34,708 nucleotides of DNA from Negativicutes bacterium (GCA_031292015.1 JARLHY010000116.1:1-34708), one strand, 5' to 3'. Counted from the first letter of the stretch, positions 19,136 to 29,111 are shown. Made by a program: numbers and translations. Notes: generated from the sequence alone by a model not told the origin.

Positions 19136-19879
19136 TCACGGAAGCAGACTCATCAGGTATAGCGTGACCAGCCCCAGTATCGCCAGAAGCCCGAAATACC
19201 ACAAGGCCACCTTGATTCTTTGACCGAGGCTGAGCTGGTAATAATGCTCGCTTTCTTCGCCGCTGTCCCCCTGCCACAGCCGAAACAGAGAAAAAAGAAA
19301 AATAATGAACAGAAAGAAATTGTTGGTATAAAAAAATAAAATCCCGGTGGCGATGGTGCCCACCCACCACAGATGCGACGAGATGGCCGCTGTGATCCGC
19401 CCTCCGTCCAGCGGCGTGCAGGGAATCAGATTAAACAGGTTTAAAATACAGGCGGTATACGCCAGCACCAGCATCAGCACACTGTCGGTCCACAGATAAA
19501 ACAACAGGCAGACCAAGGCGCTCAAGGTGCCTGTAGCCGGGCCGCCGATAGCGATATTGGCCTCCATTTTCGCGTTCTTCGGCGCCTGACGCAGGCTGAT
19601 AACCGCGCCGACAAAGGGCACGAACATCGGGATGGATGATCGGAGCCCGACCACTCTGGCGGCGATAAGATGACCGATTTCATGAACCAGCAGCAGTAAA
19701 ACGAATCCCAGCGCAAATCTCCAGCCGAACGCCGCGGCGTAGACGGCCAGGGACAGCAGCATCGTCGCTGCCATCGCCGCAGCCGGACCGAGATTCAGCA
19801 TCGTGATCAGCCCGACAACGCACACTCCCGCCCGGCTGAGCAGCCGGTTTCCCAGCCGGATGACCCTCCACAAGCCCAT
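19136..19879 (-). CDS. Site-2 protease family membrane metalloprotease (M50)
   Basis: A 247-residue multi-pass protein. The zinc motif HEIGH is at residues 66-70 within a hydrophobic helix (GFVLLLLVHEIGHLIAARVVG), and the third ligand lies in NLIPCTPLDGGRI. These two intramembrane motifs define the M50/site-2 protease family. The position of the PDZ domain of SpoIVFB/RseP-type relatives is taken only by short loops, so this is a compact form. Substrate unknown; family members cleave membrane-bound transcription regulators or other membrane proteins. ATG at 19879 follows GGGAGGAG. It stands between ftsE and the YitT-family gene, bounded upstream by a strong terminator, so it may have its own weak promoter. 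Confidence 0.88.
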   Translation of the reverse strand: MGLWRVIRLGNRLLSRAGVCVVGLITMLNLGPAAAMAATMLLSLAVYAAAFGWRFALGFVLLLLVHEIGHLIAARVVGLRSSIPMFVPFVGAVISLRQAPKNAKMEANIAIGGPATGTLSALVCLLFYLWTDSVLMLVLAYTACILNLFNLIPCTPLDGGRITAAISSHLWWVGTIATGILFFYTNNFFLFIIFLFSLFRLWQGDSGEESEHYYQLSLGQRIKVALWYFGLLAILGLVTLYLMSLLP

Positions 19880-19925
19880 ATTACTCCTCCCGCGCCCGCC
19901 ATGTCACTGGCACCGGTAACAGCCA

Positions 19926-19975
19926 AAAAAAAGAAACTCGCTAATGTATATGCCTGCAGCGAGTCTCTTTATGTT
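19926..19975 (-). terminator. Terminator after YitT-family gene
   Basis: On the minus strand AAGAGACTCGCT and AGCGAGTTTCTT form a long stem with a 15-base loop, followed by a run of T. It is the clearest transcription end between the YitT gene and the M50 protease. Confidence 0.85.
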
Positions 19976-20064
19976 ATCCGAGCCGGCTAAGTCAGGCTTT
20001 GTCCGGGAAAAACGCGCGGAGCAGTTGCCGCGGAGGACCCAATCTTGTTAAGAAATCGATCTCC

Positions 20065-20145
20065 CAGGCCGCTTGCGAAATCCCCAGATGCGCGACGGAC
20101 CTTTTACAGGTGCAAAGCAGATGGGGGTTGCTGAGCGGCCTGAAG
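20065..20145. repeat. Inverted repeat containing 32-bp dispersed repeat, copy 2
   Basis: CAGGCCGCT (20065-20073) pairs with AGCGGCCTG (20134-20142), and the inner CCCCA (about 20082-20086) with TGGGG (20122-20126). The right arm belongs to the 32-bp repeat 20114-20145 shared with 2200-2231. It begins three bases after the YitT stop, so it would form a 3'-UTR hairpin. Confidence 0.65.
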
Positions 20146-20147
20146 CG

Positions 20148-20990
20148 TTACATTTTGACTCTGGTAAACCCTTCCCCCAACACCTCGTGCGTGTCGGCCA
20201 CAATCACGAAAGCCGCCGGGTCGACCCTGTAGACCAGATCTTTCACCTTGCTGACCTCGCCGGTACTGACCACGCACAGCACGACCTCACAGGACTGGCC
20301 GGTATACCCGCCCCGCCCCTGAAAAAAGGTCACGCCCCGGCCCAGTTCCTCCATGATCTGACCTGCCACCTGTTCCGCCTTGAGACTCATAATAAAAAAA
20401 GCCTTGGCGGTACTGGGGCCTTCCTGCACCAGATCGACAATATAGCTGGTGAGAAACAGAGCTATCAGGGCGTAAAGCGACAGCTCGGCGCTGGCAAAAG
20501 CGATACCGGCGGAAGCGATGACAAAAAAATCCACCGCCAGCAGCGACTGGCCGAAACTGATCCTTGTCACTTTGTTGATCATCGCCGCCGCCAGGTCGGT
20601 CCCGGCGGTGGTACCGCCGAACCGGAACACCAGGCCAAGCCCGATCCCGGACAGAGCGCCGCCGTATAGCGAACTGAGCAGCAAATCCCTGGTCAATATC
20701 GGCATGAACGGAGCAGAAACATCAACCGCAAGGGACAGGATCGCCGCGCCGTACAACGTACCGACCCCGAACTTGGTGCCAAGAACCCTGACACTGGCAA
20801 CAAACAACGGAATATTCAGGGCCAGCATCGTAACACCGACCGGAAAATCCAGCAGATAATGGAGGATGATGGCCATGCCGCTTACACCGCCGGCGGCCAC
20901 CTTGTTCGGAATCAGAAACATATTGAGCGCGACAGCGGTGAGTAGTGCCCCCAGTGTAATTCCTGCGTAATTGCGAACCCACCTGGCCAT
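20148..20990 (-). CDS. YitT family membrane protein
   Basis: A 280-residue protein with the DUF161/YitT layout: about six membrane segments in residues 1-170 (starting YAGITLGALLTAVALNMFLIPNKVAAGGVSG, a hallmark of the family) and a soluble C-terminal DUF2179 domain (about 195-275; VTFFQGRGGYTG, VLCVVSTGEVSKVKDLVYRVDPAAFVIVADTHEVLGEGF). The molecular role of YitT proteins is not established. B. subtilis has a member (YvjA) in the same neighbourhood beside ftsEX and ctpB. ATG at 20990 follows GAGG and lies two bases after the csaB stop, so it is in the csaB operon. Confidence 0.9.
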   Translation of the reverse strand: MARWVRNYAGITLGALLTAVALNMFLIPNKVAAGGVSGMAIILHYLLDFPVGVTMLALNIPLFVASVRVLGTKFGVGTLYGAAILSLAVDVSAPFMPILTRDLLLSSLYGGALSGIGLGLVFRFGGTTAGTDLAAAMINKVTRISFGQSLLAVDFFVIASAGIAFASAELSLYALIALFLTSYIVDLVQEGPSTAKAFFIMSLKAEQVAGQIMEELGRGVTFFQGRGGYTGQSCEVVLCVVSTGEVSKVKDLVYRVDPAAFVIVADTHEVLGEGFTRVKM

Positions 20991-20992
20991 TG

Positions 20993-22096
20993 TTATCCTC
21001 GCTTCCGGTCTTCAATCAGCGCCAGCGCCAGCTCAGCGTTATGAAACGCCTTGCCGCGCAACTGGTTGATTCGCTCCTCCCGCTCCTTGTTGGGACGACC
21101 GATCTCCGGCCAGAGCGACCGCACCCTGGCCGCCAGGTCATCAACGGTGATATTCTGCAGCGTTCCGGCGTGCCTGATTCCCATCGTTTCCAAGAAGCGA
21201 TCGATCTTCGGATCATAGGAAATCCCGACCATCGGCACATGCATCACCGTGGCGAAGATCAGGGCATGCAGCCTGATGCCGATAAGCACATCCAGGTTTC
21301 CCATCAGCGACAGCAGCTCGCTGGTAGTATATTCGTCCTCCAGCAGCACCGCCGGGCGGCGCATGCGGCTTTTGATCTTCCGCGCCACCTCCTGGTCTTC
21401 CGGCCACTGCATAGGTATAAACACGATCCGGGCGCCGAATTCCTCAGCCAGTTGATCAATCGCCTGGCCCAGCACCTGTTTATAGTATCCCCAGTCCTTC
21501 CATTCCCGGGCCGAAACACCAATAAGCGGCGCGGCTCCTTCCAGCTGATGGCTGCGCAGAATGTTGCGGCCGATCGACTTATCCACCGGGTGAAGGGCCA
21601 GCACCGGGTCAGCGGTAACAAAAATCGGCGGAGTTTTCACCCCAAGGGCCTTTAATTCCTCGCGGGACCCTTCATCCCTCACGGTGATCAGGTCCACCAT
21701 ATTGCCGATATAGCGCATGGCTCCTTTGGCCAGCGACCCCCGTACCGGTCCTATTCCCTGGGCGTAGAGCATAACAGGCTTACCGAGCTTTTTGGCCAGC
21801 ATCATAATACTGAGGTAATAATACAGACTGCGGTCACTGGTCACATCCTGCAGCAGACTGCCGCCGCCGCTGATCAGCAGGTCGCTTTTGGTCAGCGCCC
21901 TGATGATCTCCGGATAATTCAGCCGGTAAATTGCCGACACGCCGTGCCGTACACGCGTGTCGGCCGGATTGCCGGAGATAACCGTGATTCTCACCCCGGG
22001 ATCAATCTCGGTCAGCACCTCAATCATTGCCGCCAGCATCGCTTCGTCACCGGCGTTGGTGAATCCATAATACCCGGAAATAACAATCTCACTCAT
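20993..22096 (-). CDS. csaB: Polysaccharide pyruvyl transferase CsaB
   Basis: A 367-residue CsaB. It adds a pyruvyl ketal to secondary cell-wall polysaccharide, the ligand for SLH-domain S-layer proteins. The N-terminus MSEIVISGYYGFTNAGDEAML is the family signature. The rest shows the two-lobed GT-B-like pyruvyltransferase fold: LLISGGGSLLQDVTS, MLYAQGIGPVRG, VIGIRLHALIFA and VPMVGISYDPKIDRF. ATG at 22096 overlaps the end of the DUF5693 gene by eight bases, implying coupling; GGAAGGAG is 11 bases upstream. A longer frame to 22243 lies inside the neighbour and is not used. Presence suggests an SLH-anchored envelope. Confidence 0.95.
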   Translation of the reverse strand: MSEIVISGYYGFTNAGDEAMLAAMIEVLTEIDPGVRITVISGNPADTRVRHGVSAIYRLNYPEIIRALTKSDLLISGGGSLLQDVTSDRSLYYYLSIMMLAKKLGKPVMLYAQGIGPVRGSLAKGAMRYIGNMVDLITVRDEGSREELKALGVKTPPIFVTADPVLALHPVDKSIGRNILRSHQLEGAAPLIGVSAREWKDWGYYKQVLGQAIDQLAEEFGARIVFIPMQWPEDQEVARKIKSRMRRPAVLLEDEYTTSELLSLMGNLDVLIGIRLHALIFATVMHVPMVGISYDPKIDRFLETMGIRHAGTLQNITVDDLAARVRSLWPEIGRPNKEREERINQLRGKAFHNAELALALIEDRKRG

Positions 22097-24158
22097 CCGC
22101 AGCCGGTCTCCTTCCGAGCAAGAACGACAGATAATGCAGGGCCTGCACGCCGACCGCGGCCAGCACGCCGAGGACTGCGCCCAGCAGCAGCCCGTCAATC
22201 CCCCGCACCAGCGACATATAGATAGGGGTCCGAATATGGGCAAAAGTTTCCACCAGTGAGCCTTGCCCGATGGTGGCCACCACTACCAGGAGATAATGAA
22301 AATAGCGCGGCCACTGGCGGTACATGGCCATAACAGCCAGCAAAAACGCCGGATGACCGATTAAAAATTCCTTCTCCCGCGGCCTGGCGTACATGGTATC
22401 TTCCAGGAAGGCCCGCAGCTTGATTTCTATGGCCGGAACCGGTACCCCGGCCGTGTGCCCGGAACGGCCGACCAGAATCAGGGCGGCCAGCCCGCCCAGA
22501 GCAACCCAGAACAAGGTTTTAAAATAAACAGGATAGTCGAGGATTTTAAGCAGTTGCTTGACAAGACTCCGTCCGCCGGGTTCCGGCTCGGTGTCGAAAA
22601 GATTGAACCGCACCAGATAGGTGAGGGTGATTAACAGCAGCGGCAGAACGAAGGTAAGCTTCACCCCGCGGTATATCTCCATCTCCAGAATGAACCGGAC
22701 GTCACCCAGCACCGCCGCGACGTAAAGTCCTCCCACCAGCGACAACCCAACCGTGGCTGTCAGTCCAGCCACTCCGTCGACAAGAATCCTGGCCAGTGAA
22801 GACCCGCGGAACGGCTCCCGGCGGCGCCAGCGATCAAGCTGCCAAGTCATCGCCAGCACCGGAAAGACCACGGCGCTGACCATTGCCGTTACCTGACGCA
22901 CCAGCATGCCGCTGCCCTTGAGGACCGGCCAGACCAGCAGCAGGGCCAGCACAACAAGTAAAAGGTACTGGTAACGAACCCTGAAGGGATGGACCAAGGT
23001 CAGGAATAAAACCCCGGCCGCGGTCGCCCCGACGACAATCACCGCCAACAGAAAGGGTGAGGGAAAATACGGCTGATACACCGAGGCCCGGCCAAGGGTG
23101 AAACCTTTCGCCAGCAGCCCCTGTTTTATGCCTTCAATATATTTCAGATTGGTTTCCGTTACATTCATGCCAGGTTCGGGTTTGTCGAACTTTCGCAGCA
23201 GATTGACCCGGATATTGCGTTCCTGGTCGGTCAGAATCCAGCGGTGAACGGCTTCCTCCACTTTCAGCTTCGGCTGCTCGTCCTTTGGAATGACGTAGGT
23301 CCGGGCGGCGTTATAGCCGTTGGCCGCAGCCAGCGGCAAGAGTCCGTCCTGTTTGAGGAACTGCAGCTGCAGGGGGTGTTCGATCATATCCAGGGTCAGC
23401 CCCCGGTCCTGCATCTGGCTTGCGGTCAGCGGCACCAAATCAGGATAACCCAGCACCTCTTCGCCGACAAACATGATGCCTGAAACCTTAGTGAACCCAT
23501 CCAACCTCGCAAACAGCGCCTCCACATCGTCCGGCCGCACTTTAACATAGTTCGTCGGGCGGGCTACGATATAAAAACCGGCGCCGCTTACCTCGCGCAT
23601 TTCCTGGCTTGACAGGCCAAGATTCCATTTCAGAGCCTTTTCATAGTTAGCGTCCACAGCCATTCCCAAACGATTGTCGGCAACAACCAAATCGTGAACC
23701 CGGGCCGGACCCAGCCGGCGAATCAAATCTTCTTTCACTTCGGCGAACATTGTTTGACCGCCGCTGTCGGAGCGGGCAGCAAACAAATAAATCCGCGACG
23801 GCAGAATCGGACCGGCAGGGTCGCTGAACGGGAAGGTCTCCACTTCCCCGCTGCGGTACCGTGCCAACAAGTCGGCTCCCGACAGAACCGTCAGCTTGCC
23901 GCTTTTCTGGAGTTTTTCCAGCGTTGTTTCGTAAACCGACAGGGACGTGATGCCCGCGTCCTTGAACTGCTGCATCAGGAAAGGAACCGCTATTCCTTCC
24001 GTCTCGGCCAGTTCCACCACATCTTCATAATCAATAACCATTTCCACCCGGGAGTTATTTTCTTCAACCGCGTGACGCTGCCAGCCGATAACCATCGAAG
24101 CCAGCAGGCCGACTATGATCAGAACCAAGAGCACCCGGTTGTAGCGAAAGTCCGTCAA
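22089..24158 (-). CDS. DUF5693 family polytopic membrane protein
   Basis: A 689-residue protein of the DUF5693 family, which commonly sits directly upstream of csaB. One N-terminal TM (VLLVLIIVGLLASMVIGW) leads into a large extracytoplasmic domain of about 330 residues (DYEDVVELAETEGI ... FKDAGITSLSVYE), then a cluster of ten or so TM segments to the C-terminus. The function is not known; position suggests surface polysaccharide assembly or export. TTG at 24158 is preferred because GGTGGAG is close upstream; a TTG at 24197 gives 13 more residues but shows no ribosome site. The stop overlaps csaB. Confidence 0.8.
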   Translation of the reverse strand: MTDFRYNRVLLVLIIVGLLASMVIGWQRHAVEENNSRVEMVIDYEDVVELAETEGIAVPFLMQQFKDAGITSLSVYETTLEKLQKSGKLTVLSGADLLARYRSGEVETFPFSDPAGPILPSRIYLFAARSDSGGQTMFAEVKEDLIRRLGPARVHDLVVADNRLGMAVDANYEKALKWNLGLSSQEMREVSGAGFYIVARPTNYVKVRPDDVEALFARLDGFTKVSGIMFVGEEVLGYPDLVPLTASQMQDRGLTLDMIEHPLQLQFLKQDGLLPLAAANGYNAARTYVIPKDEQPKLKVEEAVHRWILTDQERNIRVNLLRKFDKPEPGMNVTETNLKYIEGIKQGLLAKGFTLGRASVYQPYFPSPFLLAVIVVGATAAGVLFLTLVHPFRVRYQYLLLVVLALLLVWPVLKGSGMLVRQVTAMVSAVVFPVLAMTWQLDRWRRREPFRGSSLARILVDGVAGLTATVGLSLVGGLYVAAVLGDVRFILEMEIYRGVKLTFVLPLLLITLTYLVRFNLFDTEPEPGGRSLVKQLLKILDYPVYFKTLFWVALGGLAALILVGRSGHTAGVPVPAIEIKLRAFLEDTMYARPREKEFLIGHPAFLLAVMAMYRQWPRYFHYLLVVVATIGQGSLVETFAHIRTPIYMSLVRGIDGLLLGAVLGVLAAVGVQALHYLSFLLGRRPAADE

Positions 24159-24304
24159 ACTTCTCTCCACCTTGCAATCAATATCACTGTAGGCCAAACA
24201 TGGCGGGCACTATATTTTTCCTATTTTACCCAGCCTTTATGCATAAGTAGTGCAGCAAATTTAAGATATTCTGCCATATGGTACCAATGTCCTGCCGAAA
24301 TAGG

Positions 24305-24396
24305 CAAAAAAGAAGATTTTTGCCGGCTTTGCGCAAAGGCCGGGGCTGCCGAAAAGACTGCAGCCGCCTAAGGCCCGTTCCCTTTTCAACAGCCCC
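24305..24396 (-). repeat. Stacked hairpins right after DUF2993 stop (short type B element)
   Basis: Minus strand: GGGGCTGTTGAAAAG (24396-24382) pairs with the complement at 24342-24356 (plus strand GGGGCTGCCGAAAAG). A second palindrome, CTTTGCGCAAAG, and a third hairpin, GGCAAAAA-tcttc-TTTTTTGCC, follow. The outer arms match the ends of the elements at 10.8 and 26.4 kb. It may act as an attenuator before the DUF5693-csaB part of the operon. Confidence 0.6.
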
Positions 24397-25089
24397 TTAC
24401 TTGGTACGGTTGTCGGCAAAGATTGTCACCTTGCCGTCCTCCATATTGACAGCCCGCACCACGACGCCGAAAGGCAGCTTTTTCAAGTCAACCAGCGGTA
24501 TCTCTGTGAGCACCGAACCACCGATATTGCCGACCATGGTATTATTGAGCAAAAACCGTTCGGTGACAAATTTCAATTTCTGGCCGTCCCCGGCGACCTT
24601 GCCCTCAAGGGTGATGGCCACGCTGGCCAGGGACCCCAGGCCGAAGCTGCTGGTCACCTGAACTTTGCCGGCATTCACAGTAACCACGGCGTTTCGCACG
24701 CCCTTAACATTTTGGTTAAGAAAACGGCTGAGCTCTTCCTGGGAAATCACCGCCGTCAGGTCGATATCCTGAACCGAGCGGACCGCTACCGTCCGGCGGG
24801 TGATAAGCGCCGCCATATCCAGGTCGAGATTTTCCAGGGCGGTATCCAGTTCGGCGAAGGTAATCTTATCGATACGGGCGTTGACAGCATGAATGAAGAC
24901 CCGGTCGAAACCGCCTCCCAACATCAAAACCGCCGGCCTTTTTACCACTTTGGCCGAAATCTCTTCCGCGGCGGTGGCACCAACCATCCCCCGGGCCACC
25001 AGCCTGCCCACCAGGGACGGCAGCAATAATTCACTGGCAGCGACCACCACCAGGACGATAATAAGTCCGATCCGCAGGCGTTTATTCAC
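24397..25089 (-). CDS. DUF2993 / LmeA-like lipid-binding protein
   Basis: A 230-residue exported or membrane-anchored protein. The N-terminal segment (MNKRLRIGLIIVLVVVAASELLLPSLVG) is a signal anchor. The remainder looks like DUF2993: AEEISAKVVKRPAVLMLGGGFDRVFIHA, ITFAELDTALENLDLDM, VISQEELSRFLNQNVKG, then beta-rich repeats. The family includes mycobacterial LmeA, a phospholipid-binding envelope protein, so a lipid-related envelope role is inferred. GTG at 25089 has TAGGAGG 7 bases upstream and is 11 bp after the prfB stop. Confidence 0.75.
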   Translation of the reverse strand: MNKRLRIGLIIVLVVVAASELLLPSLVGRLVARGMVGATAAEEISAKVVKRPAVLMLGGGFDRVFIHAVNARIDKITFAELDTALENLDLDMAALITRRTVAVRSVQDIDLTAVISQEELSRFLNQNVKGVRNAVVTVNAGKVQVTSSFGLGSLASVAITLEGKVAGDGQKLKFVTERFLLNNTMVGNIGGSVLTEIPLVDLKKLPFGVVVRAVNMEDGKVTIFADNRTK

Positions 25090-25100
25090 AGCTGCGCCTC

Positions 25101-26220
25101 CTATTTATCCGCGCCTTTGCCTTCACTTTTAAGATAGGCTTCGATGAAAGGGTCGATCTCCCCGTCCATCACCGCCTGAACATTGCCTGTTTCGATGCTG
25201 GTGCGGTGATCCTTGACCAGACTGTACGGATGAAATACATAGGACCGGATCTGACTGCCCCATTCGATAGCCTGATATTCCCCGCCTATTTCGTCCTTCT
25301 TATCCGCCTGCCGCTGCCGCTCCAGCTCAAACAGTTTAGCTCTGAGAAGCCGCATGCATTGTTCGCGGTTCTGGATCTGGGACCGCTCGCTCTGGCATTG
25401 CACCACCACGCCGGTCGGCAAATGCGTCATCCGCACCGCCGAATCGGTCTTGTTGATGTGCTGGCCGCCGGCACCGCTGGCCCGGAAGGTGTCCACCTTG
25501 AGATCGACCGGATTGACGCTGACTTCGATGGTGTCATCAATCTCAGGCATCACATCGACAGCCGCAAAAGAAGTATGCCGCCGTCCCGAGGCGTCAAACG
25601 GGGAAATCCGCACCAGACGGTGCACCCCCTTTTCCGCCTTGAGATACCCGTAGGAGTTGCGACCCGAAACCAGGATTGTGGCGCTTTTGATGCCAGCTTC
25701 ATCGCCGGCGAGAAAATCCAGGGTTTCCACTTTAAAGCGGTTATTCTCAGCCCAGCGCACATACATCCTCAGCAGCATCTGCACCCAGTCCTGAGCCTCG
25801 GTGCCGCCCGCCCCCGCGTGCAACGTCAGGATGGCGTTGTTGGCGTCGTACTCGCCGGAAAGCATGATCGCGAGTTCCAGATGCTCTATATCCTTGTGCA
25901 GCCCGGCCAGGGCCTCTTCCACTTCCGGATAGACGCTCTCATCCTTTTCGTCCATGCCCAGCTGCCACAATGTGGCAACATCATTGTAGCGGCTGTTCAG
26001 ATCGCTGTATTGCCCGATGGCATCCTTAAGCCGGGTCAGTTCCTGCATCGTTTTTTGCGCCGAAGTCGGGTCATCCCAAAAATCCGGGGCAGCCAGCTTA
26101 TGCTCCAGGGCAGCGATCTGTTGCTCTTTGCCGGCTACGTCAAAGAGAAGCCCTCATTTCAACTAATCTGTCCGTAAAACCCTCTACCTCACGGCGTAAA
26201 TCTTCTAATAACACAGCCAT
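25101..26220 (-). CDS. prfB: Peptide chain release factor 2 (programmed +1 frameshift)
   Basis: RF2 recognises UAA/UGA stops and releases the peptide. The gene is in two frames. A 25-codon leader from 26220 (MAVLLEDLRREVEGFTDRL...RASL) ends in CTT-TGA-C at 26145-26139; the TGA is 26142-26140. An AGGG sits shortly upstream (26154-26151). A +1 slip at CTT gives L-D-V-A-G-K and joins the main frame, total 372 residues, the normal RF2 length. The main frame has the SPF stop-codon tripeptide region (RISPFDASGRR) and the catalytic GGQ (RASGAGGQHINKTDSAVR). The leader ATG at 26220 directly abuts GGGGG; GTG at 26214 is a better-spaced alternative. The frameshift autoregulates RF2. Downstream of secA, as in B. 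subtilis. Confidence 0.96.
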
Positions 26221-26320
26221 CCCCCTATAATAGTATTGACAAAACCTTTTTTTCATGCAGCCTTTATGAGGCTGTCAAACGATTTTAGCTCTGACTCCTA
26301 CTTGATCTGAAACAACCCTG

Positions 26321-26454
26321 GGCTGCTCAAAAGCAAGCATAACCAGGCACAACTGAAGAGCACCTGCGTACTTAGATAGTCTGCAGGCAAGCGCTCGCCA
26401 GAAGCAAAGGCAGTCCCTTGCGGGTGCGACGCCAGGTCAGGTTTTTCAACAGCC
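26321..26454. repeat. Palindromic intergenic element, type B short copy
   Basis: The left end GGCTGCTCAAAAGC and the right end GGTTTTTCAACAGCC are inverted repeats. It contains CCCTTGCGGGTGCGACGCC, shared with the element at 10.8 kb. The right end stops 7 bp from the secA stop codon. Confidence 0.7.
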
Positions 26455-26461
26455 GCAATAA

Positions 26462-28966
26462 TTATTTGCCGGCGCCGCAGCACTTTTTGTACTTCTTGCC
26501 TGAACCGCACGGGCACTGGTCATTGCGCCCGACCTGATCCTTATTGACAACCGGGGCCTTGGCGGCGGCTTCTTCGCCATGGTCGGCGCGGGCCTGCTGC
26601 AGGCGGTCCTCCGGCTGCTGGACAATATTGACCCGGTAAATATAGCGGACAATATCCTCCTGGATGTTGTCGATCATCCCCTGGAACATATCATAAGCTT
26701 CTATTTTATACTCGATCAGCGGGTTTTTCTGACCGTAAGCCCGCAGGCCGATGCCTTCGCGCAGCATATCCATGGCGTCAAGATGATCCATCCACTTGGC
26801 GTCAACCACCTTGAGCATGATCACCTTTTCCAGTTCCCGCATGTTAGCTTCGCCGAAAAGCTGCTCCCGGGCGTCATAAGCGGCTGTGGCAGCCTCAACC
26901 AGAGCCTCTTTGAGTTCCTCACGGCTCAGCTTGACCAGTTCATCCTGTTTCAGCGACCCGTGGGGAGCGAAGAAACCTTCGGAAAACTCGATCAGACCGG
27001 GGAAATCCCATTCTTCGGGATAAACTTTTTCGTTGGCGTACAGCTCCATGCCGCGTTCAACCATTTTATCGATCATATGGAAGATGTTTTCCCGCATGCT
27101 TTCGCCCATCAGGATCTGGCGCCGCTGACCGTAAATAATCTCGCGCTGCTGGTTCATGACATCGTCATATTCCAGCACATGCTTGCGTATATCGAAGTTG
27201 CGAGCCTCCACCTTTTTCTGCGCCTGCTCAATGGAACGGGTAATCAGGGCATGTTCGATGGGTTCATCTTCTTCCATCCCCAGTTTATCCATAATCGTGG
27301 CAATGTTGTCCGAGCCGAACAGACGCATAAGATCGTCCTCCAGCGAAAGGTAAAACCGGGATGAACCAGGATCGCCCTGGCGGCCGCAGCGGCCCCGGAG
27401 CTGATTGTCGATCCGGCGGCTCTCATGACGCTCGGTGCCGATGATGTGCAGTCCGCCGAGGGCGGGAACGCCCTCCCCCAGCACGATATCCGTGCCGCGG
27501 CCGGCCATATTCGTAGCGATGGTCACCGTCCCCGGCTGTCCGGCCTGAGCTACGATCTCAGCCTCTTTTTCGTGATGTTTGGCGTTCAGCACATTATGGA
27601 CGATGCCATGGCGTTTAAGCTGATCACTCAGTTCCTCCGACTGAACGATTGATGTCGTCCCGACGAGGATCGGCTGCAGCTTGGCATGCTTTTCGGCGAT
27701 TTCCTTGATCACCGCCCGGTACTTGGCCCGTTTGGTTTTATAAATGACATCAGGCAAATCCTGACGGACTATCGGCATATGGGAAGGGATGACAAGAACC
27801 TCCAGGCGGTAAATCTTGCGGAATTCGTCTTCTTCCGTCTTCGCCGTGCCGGTCATGCCGGCCAGTTTCTTGTACATCCGGAAATAATTCTGGAAGGTGA
27901 TCGACGCCAGCGTCTGGCTCTCGCGCTCGATCTTTACGCCTTCCTTGGCCTCAATGGCCTGGTGCAGGCCGTCGGAGTAACGCCGTCCGAACATCAGGCG
28001 CCCGGTAAACTCATCGACAATGATGACTTCGCCATCCTTGACCACATAGTCCCGGTCCCGCTTCATCAGTGCGTTGGCTTTCAGCGCCTGATTGAAGTGA
28101 TGCGACATCTCCATATTGTCGTTCTCATACAGATTTTTCACGTTGAGCAGTTTTTCGGCCTTGGCGATGCCGCTCTCGGTGGGAGCTACGGTGTGGGCCT
28201 TTTCATCCACCGTATAGTCTTCGCCTTCCTTAAGCTTCGGCACGACTTTGGCCAGTACATAATACAGGTCGGTGGATTTCTCCCCCGGCCCGGATATGAT
28301 CAGCGGCGTCCGGGCTTCGTCGACCAGGATGCTGTCCACCTCGTCGACGATGGCGTAGTTCATTTCCCGCTGCACCATCTGATCGGGATAGATCACCATA
28401 TTGTCCCGCAGATAATCAAAGCCGAACTCGTTGTTCGTGCCGTAAGTAACGTCGGCGCCGTAAGCAGTCTTGCGTTCGGCGAAGTCCAGACCGTGAACGA
28501 TCAGACCGACCTCGAGACCGAGGAAACGGTAGACTTTTCCCATCCATTCGCTGTCACGCCGGGCCAGGTAGTCGTTGACAGTGACCACATGCACGCCCTT
28601 GCCGGTCAACGCGTTGAGATAAACCGGCATCGTCGCCACCAGCGTCTTGCCTTCACCTGTGCGCATTTCGGCGATGTTCCCTTCATGCAGGGCCACCGCG
28701 CCCAGCACCTGGACGTCGAAATGCCGCATCCCGAGTGTTCGGCGGGACGCTTCCCTCACCACAGCAAAAGCCTCCGGCAGGAGACTTTCAAGCTCTTCCC
28801 CATCTTCAAGCCGCTGCCTGAACTCGCCGGTCTTGGCGGCCAGCGAGATATCACTGAGTTTTTGCATATCTGGCTCAAGCGCGTTGACGATGTCCACATA
28901 CTTTGTCATACGCTTGATTTCTTTCTCATTGTCGTCCCCAAGCAAGCCTTTCAGAAACTTTAGCAA
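26462..28966 (-). CDS. secA: Preprotein translocase ATPase SecA
   Basis: An 834-residue SecA, the motor that drives unfolded proteins through SecYEG. Visible: FKGLL-type N-terminus with [19 protein letters not shown], Walker [15 protein letters not shown], the VNDYLARRD motif, [32 protein letters not shown], the helicase second half ([13 protein letters not shown] and [19 protein letters not shown]), the helical scaffold/wing, and a C-terminal zinc tail [17 protein letters not shown] for SecB or ribosome contact. The start is TTG at 28966 with GGAG about 10 bases upstream. It has a strong promoter of its own and is followed by prfB. Confidence 0.98.
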   Translation of the reverse strand: MLKFLKGLLGDDNEKEIKRMTKYVDIVNALEPDMQKLSDISLAAKTGEFRQRLEDGEELESLLPEAFAVVREASRRTLGMRHFDVQVLGAVALHEGNIAEMRTGEGKTLVATMPVYLNALTGKGVHVVTVNDYLARRDSEWMGKVYRFLGLEVGLIVHGLDFAERKTAYGADVTYGTNNEFGFDYLRDNMVIYPDQMVQREMNYAIVDEVDSILVDEARTPLIISGPGEKSTDLYYVLAKVVPKLKEGEDYTVDEKAHTVAPTESGIAKAEKLLNVKNLYENDNMEMSHHFNQALKANALMKRDRDYVVKDGEVIIVDEFTGRLMFGRRYSDGLHQAIEAKEGVKIERESQTLASITFQNYFRMYKKLAGMTGTAKTEEDEFRKIYRLEVLVIPSHMPIVRQDLPDVIYKTKRAKYRAVIKEIAEKHAKLQPILVGTTSIVQSEELSDQLKRHGIVHNVLNAKHHEKEAEIVAQAGQPGTVTIATNMAGRGTDIVLGEGVPALGGLHIIGTERHESRRIDNQLRGRCGRQGDPGSSRFYLSLEDDLMRLFGSDNIATIMDKLGMEEDEPIEHALITRSIEQAQKKVEARNFDIRKHVLEYDDVMNQQREIIYGQRRQILMGESMRENIFHMIDKMVERGMELYANEKVYPEEWDFPGLIEFSEGFFAPHGSLKQDELVKLSREELKEALVEAATAAYDAREQLFGEANMRELEKVIMLKVVDAKWMDHLDAMDMLREGIGLRAYGQKNPLIEYKIEAYDMFQGMIDNIQEDIVRYIYRVNIVQQPEDRLQQARADHGEEAAAKAPVVNKDQVGRNDQCPCGSGKKYKKCCGAGK

Positions 28967-28997
28967 CCCATATCAACTCCTTCATGCCTATCTTAAA

Positions 28998-29026
28998 ATT
29001 TTACCAGAATCCCGGGTATAAGTCAA
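28998..29026 (-). promoter_or_regulatory. Promoter of secA
   Basis: Minus strand TTGACT (29026-29021), 17-bp spacer, TAAAAT (29003-28998), about 32 bp before the start codon. Confidence 0.75.
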
Positions 29027-29111
29027 AAGATGGGCTGTATCGGCCACAGGACGGAAGCCTCCTCCTGACACTAGGTTTCACAACGTTCGCGGCCTTTATG
29101 CCAAGAGGCAG

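Noticed and set aside
27686..28963. 425-codon plus-strand frame opposite secA
   Set aside because: Antisense shadow of a certain gene.
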